Below, piece by piece: positions 35,036-42,577 of a DNA stretch of 64,000 bases. A program made the translations under genes and the position numbers. Origin of the DNA: Alphaproteobacteria bacterium (lineage in GTDB: Bacteria > Pseudomonadota > Alphaproteobacteria > UBA8366 > Aestuariispiraceae); contig JAWPMN010000001.1 in NCBI GenBank assembly GCA_033344895.1, positions 3,418,001 to 3,482,000 of the forward strand. The letters are read 5' to 3'. Every line of letters begins with the position of its first letter. Within the stretch, counting starts at the first letter, position 1. The notes under the pieces are model-generated. The model did not search any database, was not told the origin of the DNA, and saw nothing but the letters and a program-made list of their open reading frames with translations.

Positions 35036-35701
35036 TTATCCCTTTTTCTTCATATTGGCCTTCATCGCTTCGAGTTCACCCTCGATTTCCTGTTCCGCCT
35101 CCAGATCGGCGAAGGCGCTGTTCAGATCTTCGCGCCGGCCCAGATCGAATCCTTCCGCCTCGCCCTCGATGTCGTCGATACGCCGTTCCAGGCTTTCATA
35201 GCGGGCAAGGGCGTCGTCGACGCGGCCGTCGTAAAGGGTACGGCGCATCTGGACGCGGTTACGGGCTGACGTGTGACGGATCTCGATCGACTTGCGTCGC
35301 GCCTTTGCCTCGTCGAGTTTTGCCTGCAGCCGTGCAAGGTCGTCGTCGTATTTCTCCAGACTTTCCTCGACGGATTTCAACTCGCGCTTCAACTGCTCGA
35401 CATGATCCCCCAGTCGCTTTTTCGCCAGTAGGGCGGCTTTGGCCAGGTCTTCGCGGTCCCGGCTGAGGGCATATTCGGCCTTCTTGCCCCAGTCCTCCAT
35501 GTCGCCTTCAGCCTCGTCCAGCCGTCGGACAATGGTCTTCTTGTCGGCAATCATGCGCACCGCGCTGGAGCGGACCTCGACCAGTGTGTCTTCCATCTCC
35601 TGGATCATCAGCCGCGCCATTTTCTCTGGGTCCTCGGCCCGATCCAGCAGCGTGTTGATGTTGGCATTCAGGATGTCGGTCATTCGGGAAAAGATACCCA
35701 T
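35036..35701 (-). CDS. pspA: phage-shock protein PspA
   Basis: 221 residues, nearly all coiled coil (PspA/IM30 family). The start MGIFSRMTDILNANIN is the amphipathic membrane-binding helix. MARLMIQEMEDTLVEVRSS follows, as in E. coli PspA (222 residues). It binds stressed membranes and, when free, inhibits the AAA+ activator PspF. AAGGAG is 10 bp before the ATG. A sigma-54 promoter lies at 35767-35782 on the same strand. Divergent pspF completes a pspF-pspABC module. Confidence 0.95.
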   Translation of the reverse strand: MGIFSRMTDILNANINTLLDRAEDPEKMARLMIQEMEDTLVEVRSSAVRMIADKKTIVRRLDEAEGDMEDWGKKAEYALSRDREDLAKAALLAKKRLGDHVEQLKRELKSVEESLEKYDDDLARLQAKLDEAKARRKSIEIRHTSARNRVQMRRTLYDGRVDDALARYESLERRIDDIEGEAEGFDLGRREDLNSAFADLEAEQEIEGELEAMKANMKKKG

Positions 35702-35766
35702 CGGGGCAAACTCCTTCGCTGTCTCAAAACCCCGCCGGCCAGGCCGTCGGGCACTGCTCCGGTAAT

Positions 35767-35782
35767 GGCAAGCGGCATGCCA
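35767..35782 (-). promoter_or_regulatory. sigma-54 (-24/-12) promoter of pspABC
   Basis: On the minus strand the bases read TGGCATGCCGCTTGCC. This matches the consensus TGGCAYR-N4-TTGCW except for the last base, including the invariant GG and GC ten bases apart. The predicted transcript start, about 12 bp beyond the -12 element, is near 35755, giving a leader of about 54 nt to pspA. It fits with the PspF gene immediately upstream. Confidence 0.85.
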
Positions 35783-35844
35783 GAATGAAAAACCCGTAAA
35801 AACAACAGGTTAAGAATGTTTGATGCAATTACTGTATCCATAAT

Positions 35845-35867
35845 ATATATGTATGAATGACATATAT
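35845..35867. promoter_or_regulatory. AT-rich palindrome, candidate PspF enhancer
   Basis: ATATATGT (35845-35852) and ACATATAT (35860-35867) are perfect 8-bp inverted arms around a 7-bp centre. The centre lies about 100 bp upstream of the predicted pspA transcript start, where E. coli PspF binds its upstream activating sequences. It also lies just before the pspF start, so autoregulation is possible. Assignment to PspF is inferred from position. Confidence 0.6.
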
Positions 35868-35880
35868 GATGAAATAGATC

Positions 35881-36843
35881 ATGGAAAACGCAGATACCAT
35901 CATTGGTGCCGACCCGGCCTTCGTCGCAGCATTGGATCATGTTTCGGAACTGGCCAAGCTGAACCGTCCCGTTCTGGTCATGGGAGAGCGCGGTTCCGGC
36001 AAGGAACTGATCGCAGCGCGCCTGCATTACCTGTCGCGCCGTTGGGACGGTCCCTATATCCGTGCCAACTGCGCTGCGTTCACGGAGAATCTTCTCGAGA
36101 GCGAACTGTTCGGTCACGAAGCGGGCGCATTCACCGGCGCGCAGAGAATGCGGGCCGGCCTGTTGGAACGCGCGGATGGCGGATCCTTGTTGCTGGACGA
36201 AATCGGCCTGGCGGGTCCGGCGGTTCAGGAAAAGCTGCTGCGCGCGGTCGAATACGGTGAGTTTGAGCGGCTGGGCGGTACCAGAACGCTGTCGACTGAC
36301 ATCCGGTTCATCGGCGCCACCAACGAGGACTTGCGAGACGCGGTCGAGAAGGGCGCCTTCCGCGCGGATTTGCTGGACCGCCTGTCGTTCGATGTGGTCG
36401 CGGTACCGCCGCTGCGTCGGCGACCGCTGGATATTCCGATACTGGCCGAGTATTTCGCGCGCGGCATGGCTCGGGATCTGGGGTGGCACTCCTTCCCCGG
36501 CTTCACCAGGGCGGCGGAGAAGGCCATGGAGACCTATGACTGGCCCGGCAATGTTCGCGAGATGCGCAACGTGGTGGAGCGCTCTGTCTTTCGGCACGGC
36601 GACCCCGAAACCGCGATCGATCGCATAGTCATCGATGTCTTTCCGTCAGATGGGGAGGGCAAACCCGCGGAGTGCGTACCGGAAGCCCGGGGATTTGACC
36701 AAACCGTCGGTGAGGTGGAGCGCAGGCTGATACGGGATGCCCTCACCGCGGAATCCGGTAACCAGGCGGCGGCGGCCCGTCGCCTCGATATGGATTATCT
36801 TCGGTTTCGCCGGATGGCGAAGAAACACGGTGTCATCGGCTAG
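35881..36843 (+). CDS. pspF: sigma-54-dependent activator PspF
   Basis: 320 residues. The AAA+ domain has Walker A GERGSGKEL, the sigma-54 contact loop GAFTGA (in HEAGAFTGAQ), Walker B SLLLDEIG and the arginine-finger region in RADLLDRLSF. A C-terminal Fis-type helix-turn-helix (GNQAAAARRLDMDYLRFRR) ends the protein. There is no receiver or other N-terminal sensory domain, as in PspF, where PspA is the negative partner. It is divergent from pspA and overlaps the convergent MarR gene by 11 bp. No strong ribosome site precedes the ATG. Confidence 0.92.
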   Translation: MENADTIIGADPAFVAALDHVSELAKLNRPVLVMGERGSGKELIAARLHYLSRRWDGPYIRANCAAFTENLLESELFGHEAGAFTGAQRMRAGLLERADGGSLLLDEIGLAGPAVQEKLLRAVEYGEFERLGGTRTLSTDIRFIGATNEDLRDAVEKGAFRADLLDRLSFDVVAVPPLRRRPLDIPILAEYFARGMARDLGWHSFPGFTRAAEKAMETYDWPGNVREMRNVVERSVFRHGDPETAIDRIVIDVFPSDGEGKPAECVPEARGFDQTVGEVERRLIRDALTAESGNQAAAARRLDMDYLRFRRMAKKHGVIG

Positions 36844-37327
36844 CCGGATCCAACGACTCCAGGCCCTTCCGCATCAGCGCATTCAGCATTTCGCGTTCAT
36901 CGGGGCTGAATGAGGCCACCAACCGTGCCTGTGTGGCCGCGTGGTCTTCCAGGGCGACATCGATCGTGGACCTGCCTTGCTCTGTCAGCGCGATAACGGC
37001 ACCGCGCCCGTCCTGTGGATTGCGTCGGCGCTCCACCAGGCCCGCCTTGATGAGTTGATCGATACGATTGGTCATGGTTCCGCTGGTGACCATGGTCGCC
37101 TCGATCAGCTCTCCGGGGGAGAGGGCGTAGGGCGGCCCGGACCGTCTCAGGGTCGCCAGGACGTCGAATCCCGCTCCGTTCAGCCCGTGTGCCGCAAAGG
37201 TCTGGGCCATTTCCTGCCCCAGAAACTGTGCATAGCGCCGGATGCGCCCGATCAGTGCCATGGGGGCCGTATCCATGTGCGGTTTCTCGCGCCGCCACTG
37301 TTCCCGAATGCCGTCGATCTTATCCAT
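36833..37327 (-). CDS. MarR-family transcriptional regulator
   Basis: 164 residues from ATG 37327 (a GTG at 37342 is in frame). The winged helix shows LSPGELIEATMVTSGTMTNR (recognition region) and VERRRNPQDGRGAVIALTEQG, the beta-wing motif of MarR proteins. It is divergent from an NAD(P)-binding oxidoreductase gene at 37437 and presumably represses it. Two 18-bp palindromes lie between them. I do not see conserved sensor Cys residues; the inducer is unknown. Confidence 0.9.
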   Translation of the reverse strand: MDKIDGIREQWRREKPHMDTAPMALIGRIRRYAQFLGQEMAQTFAAHGLNGAGFDVLATLRRSGPPYALSPGELIEATMVTSGTMTNRIDQLIKAGLVERRRNPQDGRGAVIALTEQGRSTIDVALEDHAATQARLVASFSPDEREMLNALMRKGLESLDPASR

Positions 37328-37347
37328 GACATCAGTGTCCACGAAAA

Positions 37348-37391
37348 TACCTTGACGTCAAGATAAATGATGTTATCTCGACGTCAAGATA
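37348..37391. promoter_or_regulatory. two MarR operator candidates overlapping divergent promoters
   Basis: TACCTTGACGTCAAGATA (37348-37365) and TATCTCGACGTCAAGATA (37374-37391) are near-perfect palindromes of TATCTTGACGTCAAGATA, with centres 26 bp apart. TTGACG (37352-37357) and TATCTC (37374-37379) form a rightward promoter with a 16-bp spacer. On the other strand TTGACG (37382-37387) and TATCTT (37360-37365) form a leftward one with the same spacer. Each operator thus covers the -35 of one promoter and the -10 of the other. Confidence 0.7.
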
Positions 37392-37436
37392 GTTGGCTTG
37401 AGGGCTGATTGAACGACTGCATGATTGGAAAGACAG

Positions 37437-38078
37437 ATGAAGATTGTTGTCCTGGGGGCAAATGGTGAGGTCGGAAGCCGGATTGTCGGGGAGGCCCTGG
37501 CACGCGGTCATGAGGTGACGGCGGCAGTACGAAGTCCGGACCGGGCACAAGCCGTAGCGCCTGAAGCGCATGTGGTCGGCGTGAACGCGGAGGACGCGGA
37601 GGCTGTCGCGGAAGCGATCACAGGGCACGACCTCGTAGTAACCGCCCTGAGGCCGGCAGAAGGCCGGGAGGAGGATCTGATCGTCCTGACACGGTCAGTG
37701 CTGGACGCGGCGAATTCAGTTTCTCTCCCCACCATTGTCGTTGGCGGCGCCGCGCGTCTGAGCTTGCCGGAGGACCCGGCAAACACGGTCCTGACTGCGC
37801 CGGGGTTCCTGCCGTCGGAGGTTCGGCCCATCGCAATTGCCTGCCAGCACCAGTTTGAACTGGTCACGGCCCGAACGACAGGCGCATGGTCCTATATCAG
37901 CCCGCCGGCGATGCTGTCGCCGGGCCGTCGCACCGGCCGATACCGAACCGGAACCGATACACTGATCGTCGATGAAGAGGGGCAATCGGCAATCTCCATG
38001 GAGGATTTTGCCGTCGCCATTCTGGATGAAGCGGAATCGCCGAAACACCAGCGGGCAGCCTTCACCGTCGGGTACTGA
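37437..38078 (+). CDS. NAD(P)-binding Rossmann-fold reductase (NmrA/atypical SDR-like)
   Basis: 213 residues from ATG 37437 (preceded by GGAAAG). MKIVVLGANGEVGSRIVGEAL is a typical atypical-SDR start (GxxGxxG form), cited as GANGEVGSRI. HEVTAAVRSPDRA carries the NADP-phosphate-binding Arg, and GGAARLSLPEDPA resembles the YhfK/NmrA group. Substrate unknown. It is divergent from a MarR repressor with two palindromic sites between, which suggests induction by a small reactive compound; that is inference. Confidence 0.85.
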   Translation: MKIVVLGANGEVGSRIVGEALARGHEVTAAVRSPDRAQAVAPEAHVVGVNAEDAEAVAEAITGHDLVVTALRPAEGREEDLIVLTRSVLDAANSVSLPTIVVGGAARLSLPEDPANTVLTAPGFLPSEVRPIAIACQHQFELVTARTTGAWSYISPPAMLSPGRRTGRYRTGTDTLIVDEEGQSAISMEDFAVAILDEAESPKHQRAAFTVGY

Positions 38079-38108
38079 CCCGGAGGTGGCAGACAAGGAA
38101 TTGGTGGC

Positions 38109-38141
38109 AAAAGAAAAGGCGCGGGGAAGGTTCCCCGCGCC
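38109..38141 (-). terminator. intrinsic terminator of rpsF-rpsR-rplI
   Basis: On the minus strand a 10-bp perfect GC-rich stem (GGCGCGGGGA ... TCCCCGCGCC) with a 4-nt loop is followed by TTTTCTTTT, 30 bp after the rplI stop codon. The converging NAD(P)-binding gene ends at 38078. Confidence 0.88.
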
Positions 38142-38171
38142 TGATCTCTTGGACTTGCCGGCTGGCGAAGA

Positions 38172-38840
38172 TCAGTCGTCAGACTTTTCTTCGCTGCCTT
38201 CGTCTTCCAGAACATCGGCAGCATCGTCGAGAATCTTCTCGGCGGTCTGATCGTCGACCAGTTCGGCCGCCGCCGCGGCGACTTCCGCCGCCTGGCGTTC
38301 GGCTTCCTCAGCCATGTCCTGTGCCGCACGCTCGGCTTCGGTCACGACGACGGCTTCACCGCGGGCGTGGCGTTCGGCCTGGGCCTCCGCTTCTTCCAGC
38401 GACTGAGCGACGTTGACGTGAACCGTGACGATCACTTCCGGGTGCAACTGAATACGGAAGTCGAAGATTCCGATCGTCTTGACCGGACGCTCCATCATCA
38501 CCTGACCGCGGCCGATCTTGATGCCTTCGGCCGAAACGGCGTCGGAGATGTCGCGGGCGTTCACCGAACCATAGAGCTGACCCGTGTCGGACGCGGCACG
38601 GATCAGGACGACCGTCAGGCCTTCCAGGTCCTTGGCGACGCGTTCGGCTTCGGACTTGCGCTCCAGGTTGCGGGCTTCGAGTTCCGCGCGCTGCGCTTCG
38701 AACCGGCGACGGTTGGCCTCGGTGGCACGGACCGCCTTGTTCTGCGGCAGCAGGTAGTTACGGGCATAGCCCGGCTTGACGGCGACTTCGTCGCCCATCT
38801 GGCCCAGCTTTTCCACCCGTTCGAGAAGGATGATCTGCAT
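38172..38840 (-). CDS. rplI: 50S ribosomal protein L9
   Basis: 222 residues. The rRNA-binding N-domain begins MQIILLERVEKLGQMGDEVAVK with GYARNYLLPQNKAV, the L9 signature, cited in part. The linker helix and C-domain follow to about residue 150. The remaining 70 or so residues are an Ala/Glu/Asp-rich acidic tail (AAEVAAAAAELVDDQ) absent from E. coli L9 (149 residues). It is the last gene of the rpsF-rpsR-rplI operon. Confidence 0.96.
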   Translation of the reverse strand: MQIILLERVEKLGQMGDEVAVKPGYARNYLLPQNKAVRATEANRRRFEAQRAELEARNLERKSEAERVAKDLEGLTVVLIRAASDTGQLYGSVNARDISDAVSAEGIKIGRGQVMMERPVKTIGIFDFRIQLHPEVIVTVHVNVAQSLEEAEAQAERHARGEAVVVTEAERAAQDMAEEAERQAAEVAAAAAELVDDQTAEKILDDAADVLEDEGSEEKSDD

Positions 38841-38854
38841 GATTTAGCCCTCCC

Positions 38855-39094
38855 TTAGCGGATCACGTAGGGGATGAGGCCCAGGAAACGGGCGCGCTTG
38901 ATGGCACGGGCCAGGGCACGCTGTTTCTTGGCGCTCACGGCGGTGATGCGCGACGGGACGATCTTGCCGCGCTCGGAAACGAAGCGCTGCAGGGTTTTGA
39001 CGTCCTTGTAGTCGATCTCGGGCGCATTCGGGCCGGAGAACGGGCAAGTTTTCTTGCGGCGGAAGAAAGGCCGCCGAGCGGGTCGCATAGCCAT
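38855..39094 (-). CDS. rpsR: 30S ribosomal protein S18
   Basis: 79 residues, normal for bacterial S18. The core [20 protein letters not shown], followed by [19 protein letters not shown] and [18 protein letters not shown], is highly characteristic. It binds with S6 to the central domain of 16S rRNA. It lies 3 bp after the rpsF stop and 14 bp before rplI. Confidence 0.97.
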   Translation of the reverse strand: MAMRPARRPFFRRKKTCPFSGPNAPEIDYKDVKTLQRFVSERGKIVPSRITAVSAKKQRALARAIKRARFLGLIPYVIR

Positions 39095-39097
39095 GTT

Positions 39098-39541
39098 TTA
39101 GCCCTCCGAGCTGTCGTTGCCGTCACGCTGCGGGCGGTCGCCCCGCGGGCCGCGGTCACCACGCGGACCGCGATCGTCGCGATCCCGGCCGCGACCACCA
39201 CGATCCCGGTCACGCTCGTCGCGGCGCGCCAGAACCACGGACGGTTCTTCCGGCAGGTCTTCCGTGCGGACCGTCATGTAACGCAGCACGTCGTCGTGCA
39301 GACGCATGCGGCGTTCCATTTCATGGACCGCTTCGGCCTTGGCTTCGTAGTTCAGCAGAACGTAGTGGCCCTTGCGGTTCTTCTTGATCCGGTAGGCCAG
39401 GCCCCGCAGGCCCCAGTATTCGCGGCGGGCAATGCGGCCGCCGTCTTCGGTCAGGATTTCCTGAGCCATGTCGGTGATGCTCTCGACCTGTGCCGCCGAG
39501 ACATCCTGCCGTGCAATGAGCACGGTTTCGTAGTTCGCCAT
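39098..39541 (-). CDS. rpsF: 30S ribosomal protein S6
   Basis: 147 residues from ATG 39541 (GAGGGAGTG upstream). The S6 fold is MANYETVLIARQDVSAAQV, then GLRGLAYRIKKNRKGHYVL. It ends in a long Arg/Asp/Gly-rich tail (about 110-147) with repeated GRGRDRDDRGPRGDRGPR blocks. E. coli S6 also carries a variable acidic tail, but there it is Glu-rich. First gene of the operon; the leader is in the large gap 39542-39976. Confidence 0.95.
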   Translation of the reverse strand: MANYETVLIARQDVSAAQVESITDMAQEILTEDGGRIARREYWGLRGLAYRIKKNRKGHYVLLNYEAKAEAVHEMERRMRLHDDVLRYMTVRTEDLPEEPSVVLARRDERDRDRGGRGRDRDDRGPRGDRGPRGDRPQRDGNDSSEG

Positions 39542-39976
39542 CGATGTCACTCCCTCTGGCTGTTTCACGGTCCGGCGCAGTGGTCGTTCCCGGAAATCCG
39601 GGGACGGCTCTGCCGCCCGGCCCTAGCCGACTTCTTAATCCGATGCCTCTCGGCGCCGGAAAAATCGGCAAGGAGTATCGCCCCGGACCGGAAATCCCGT
39701 CCCGAGACGCGCGGCTTATAGGGTATGGCCTGACGCCATGCAAGCCGAATAGTGCGGTTTCCCGCGGAAAAGCTACGTTTTCTGTCCGGGGTGAGAATCG
39801 TCGATTCGTCGCGCCGACCTGTTGCGGACGACGTTGGTAAGTTGGGAAACAACAAAGTGGAGGTGTGTATTTGATCGCCTCAAATCGAATTAGATAAAAA
39901 CCGGTTAATAGTACATTTTTTATTTGAAGCGATTCGCGAATCGCCCGATTCTCCAACCTAACAAGGAGATGACGCG
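39542..39976. other. 435-bp intergenic region between rpsF and an orphan gene
   Basis: Holds the rpsF promoter region (leftward) and that of the orphan gene (rightward). I see an AT-rich block at about 39880-39925, a 16-bp perfect palindrome at 39929-39944, five GANTC sites in 39795-39951, and AAGGAG just before ATG 39977. No tRNA, small ORF with good signals, or recognisable S6-type autoregulatory hairpin could be supported by eye. Confidence 0.5.
39929..39944. promoter_or_regulatory. 16-bp perfect palindrome containing two GANTC sites
   Basis: GCGATTCGCGAATCGC is its own reverse complement and holds GATTC (39931-39935) and GAATC (39938-39942). A further GATTC lies at 39947-39951, and GAATC/GATTC at 39795-39799 and 39803-39807. 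It sits 33 bp upstream of ATG 39977, at an expected core-promoter position. It could be an operator whose occupancy is tuned by CcrM methylation; no binding protein is known. Confidence 0.45.
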
Positions 39977-40414
39977 ATGAACGATCCGAACGAAATGAAG
40001 GCGGTGATGGCGGACCTGATCGCCCGGGAGTTGAAACGGCTCTCGGTGCTGGCGGATCTTGTGGTCTACACGCTGTACGACCCGGATCAGCCGGATGATC
40101 CGATCGACTACGTGCTGCACGATCGCGCGGAAATCGGCGATATCGACCTGGATGTCTCCTTCGAATTCGAAGGTGTCGCGCTTTGGTACATCTGCCGCCG
40201 GGACGGAGATGCCTTCAGCGCGAAGAAAATCCTTATCCAGATTCGCGATGGCCGGTTCGTTCACGGGCAGGTCGGCGATTTCGACGGTTTTTGGGACGAG
40301 TTCCCGCAATATGTGGCCGAAGACCGGTGGATTCGCTCCGCGGTTCTGAAAGGCGGCGTGAACGACGACGTGCAACCGGGTCGCGAGAGACCGGCAGCGG
40401 CCGCCGCGGAATAA
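39977..40414 (+). CDS. hypothetical protein, 145 residues
   Basis: Acidic, soluble protein with a helical N-terminus (MKAVMADLIARELKRLSVLAD) and a beta-rich middle (LDVSFEFEGVALWYICRRDGD), cited in part. ILIQIRDGRF and a short Ala/Glu-rich end follow. AAGGAG is 6 bp upstream of the ATG. No family is recognised. It is monocistronic, with a strong terminator 40 bp after its stop. The conserved-looking D/E and W residues do not suggest a known active site. Confidence 0.75.
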   Translation: MNDPNEMKAVMADLIARELKRLSVLADLVVYTLYDPDQPDDPIDYVLHDRAEIGDIDLDVSFEFEGVALWYICRRDGDAFSAKKILIQIRDGRFVHGQVGDFDGFWDEFPQYVAEDRWIRSAVLKGGVNDDVQPGRERPAAAAAE

Positions 40415-40453
40415 ATCAGCAAATCGACGAGTTTCACCCTGGCAAGGGATGGG

Positions 40454-40491
40454 CGCCCCGGACCGAGAGATCGGCCGGGGCGTCGGTTTTT
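40454..40491 (+). terminator. intrinsic terminator after the 145-residue orphan gene
   Basis: An 8-bp stem (CGCCCCGG ... CCGGGGCG) continues past an A bulge into a 4-bp inner stem with a GAGA tetraloop, and is followed by TCGGTTTTT. It is 40 bp after the stop at 40414. Confidence 0.88.
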
Positions 40492-40541
40492 CGGCGGTTT
40501 CGGATTTTGAGTTCAATGCAAGGTCGAGTATTGTGAAATTC

Positions 40542-40566
40542 CCTCTCTCGTTAACCGTATGAGAGG
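40542..40566. repeat. short inverted repeat before the PAS histidine kinase gene
   Basis: CCTCTC (40542-40547) and GAGAGG (40561-40566) flank TCGTTAACCGTAT, about 80 bp before the kinase start. It may be an operator; the short arms make chance a fair alternative. Confidence 0.25.
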
Positions 40567-40644
40567 AATTTGGACGTATATCTTCTGCGTTGCGGCGGGG
40601 TGGGGTCGCTGGAACAGCCATCAGTCGGGCTTGTACGGAGGCAT

Positions 40645-42489
40645 ATGCGGTACTTTGGGGTAGGGGCCCAGTCGGGTCGAACACAGAAAACCCTGATCAT
40701 TAAACTGATCACGGTCTTTCTATCCATTCAGGTTGTGCTGCTTGCGCTTTTTGGCGTCACCATCACGGTGATTGACGGGACGCGCGCCTATACTGCAGGC
40801 AGTGAATACTATGCCATCGGTCAAAAGTCGGCGGCATACTCCCTGCTGCGCTATGCCATAAGCGAAGATCCTGCTGAGTATGAGCGGTACCAGTACTACA
40901 TGGATATTCCCTTGGGAGATGGCGCCGCGCTGGAGGCCATGCAGAAAGAGGACCTGGATTGGAACGCTGCGAGTGAAGGCATGTTGCGCGGGCGCAATCA
41001 TGAATCCGACATTCCCATTCTGATCCTGATGTTCAGATTGGCGGGCGAGACGGCCCTGATGCGTCCGGCCGTTGAAATCTGGCAGGAAGCGGATCAGAAA
41101 ATTCAGCAGCTGGATGCCGCGGGACAGCGTTTGCACAACGCGATAGCAAAGGGTGAGGGGACGGCGGTAAAGGCGGCCATTCTGGAAGATGTCCATAGTC
41201 TCGATCAGAGCCTTACCGAGCTGGAATTCGATTTTGCCGCGGCGGTCGGTGCAATCGCACTTCAGGTCAAGACCCTAGCGGTCGCGGCGATTTTGGCGTT
41301 GTCGGTGGTCCTGTGGGGAATCGCGATTACCGTCGGCCTGAGAATTGCCATGAATGCGGACCGCAGTGAGGCTGCTGTGATTCAAAGCAATGCGCGATTC
41401 CAGGACATTGCCGATACGGCAGCGGACTGGATCTGGGAAACGGACGCCGACGGGCGATTCACCTTCGTGTCCCAGAATGTCGAATACCTGCTCCAGGTCG
41501 ATCGGGAGGCGGTCCTCGGCGCCCAACAGAACCATGTTCTGTCCGGAGCCGGAGTCACCGCCGGCATCGATGCCTTGTCTGACGCCTATGAGAAGCGTGA
41601 GCCCTTTCGGGACCTAAAGATTTCACGGAAATCACCGGAGGGGGACTACCGGCATTTTGCTCTGCGGGGCAAGCCGGTCTTCGATGACAATGGCGCGTTC
41701 AGCGGCTTTCGCGGCACCGGAACGGACATCACGCAGCAGGTGGAATCGGAACGGACGATCATGCGTGCCGCCGTTGCCGCCAATGAAGCGAACCAGGCCA
41801 AGACGATGTTTCTGGCCAATATGAGCCACGAGTTGCGAACTCCCCTGAATGCCGTCATCGGCTTCTCGGAAGCCATGGAACGGCAGCTCTTTGGGGCGCT
41901 GAACGACAATTACGTAGAATATGCGGGCATCGTCCGGCGTAGCGGGGAGCACCTGCTTGGCATGCTGAGCGACCTCCTCGACGTTTCCCGAATTTCACAG
42001 GGCGCCATCAAGCTGGAAAGCGAGTCCGTCGATATCCGCTCCATCATTGCAGATTCCGTGCGGGATGCGCTGTCGGCTCATGGCAATCATGAGCGGGAAA
42101 TAGACATTCAGTCCGGACGCAGCGTTCCGATACTGATCGCCGACAAGATGCGCATGCGCCAGATCGTCACCAACCTGCTGACCAATGCGCTCAAGTTCTC
42201 GGAGCCGCCCAGCCCTGTCAGGGTGAAGGTTTCGCACAATGAACGCGGGGTAACGATAGAGGTCGCCGATCAGGGAATCGGGATCAGCGCGCGCGACATC
42301 GATCGTGTCATGCAGCCATTTACCCAGGCCGAGTCCGGTATGGAGCGGAAACGCCAGGGGGCCGGGCTGGGACTGCCCCTCGTCAAGCAACTGGTCGAGT
42401 TGCACGGCGGGACGTTCAGTCTGCAGTCCGAACTCGGCAAGGGCACAGTAGCCCTGGTGTTCATTCCGGCGGCCCGCGTCGTTTCCTGA
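40645..42489 (+). CDS. membrane-bound PAS-domain sensor histidine kinase
   Basis: 614 residues from ATG 40645; GGAGG lies only 3 bp upstream, so a different start is possible. Transmembrane helices lie at about 20-43 and about 205-232 (VLAVAAILALSVVLWGI region), enclosing a periplasmic helical domain. A PAS domain (FQDIADTAADWIWETDADGR) is followed by HisKA with H395 (NMSHELRTPLNAVIGFSE) and HATPase (NLLTNALKF, DQGIGIS, GAGLGLPLV). No receiver is attached and no regulator gene is adjacent. Stimulus unknown. Confidence 0.9.
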   Translation: MRYFGVGAQSGRTQKTLIIKLITVFLSIQVVLLALFGVTITVIDGTRAYTAGSEYYAIGQKSAAYSLLRYAISEDPAEYERYQYYMDIPLGDGAALEAMQKEDLDWNAASEGMLRGRNHESDIPILILMFRLAGETALMRPAVEIWQEADQKIQQLDAAGQRLHNAIAKGEGTAVKAAILEDVHSLDQSLTELEFDFAAAVGAIALQVKTLAVAAILALSVVLWGIAITVGLRIAMNADRSEAAVIQSNARFQDIADTAADWIWETDADGRFTFVSQNVEYLLQVDREAVLGAQQNHVLSGAGVTAGIDALSDAYEKREPFRDLKISRKSPEGDYRHFALRGKPVFDDNGAFSGFRGTGTDITQQVESERTIMRAAVAANEANQAKTMFLANMSHELRTPLNAVIGFSEAMERQLFGALNDNYVEYAGIVRRSGEHLLGMLSDLLDVSRISQGAIKLESESVDIRSIIADSVRDALSAHGNHEREIDIQSGRSVPILIADKMRMRQIVTNLLTNALKFSEPPSPVRVKVSHNERGVTIEVADQGIGISARDIDRVMQPFTQAESGMERKRQGAGLGLPLVKQLVELHGGTFSLQSELGKGTVALVFIPAARVVS

Positions 42490-42577
42490 CGACCGCTGCG
42501 CGGCGCGGCGGCGTCAGAAGAGTTCTGTGATGCGGTGTCGGTGGGCAGTCCGGGGGCCGGTCCGTGAGCGGGCGCCG

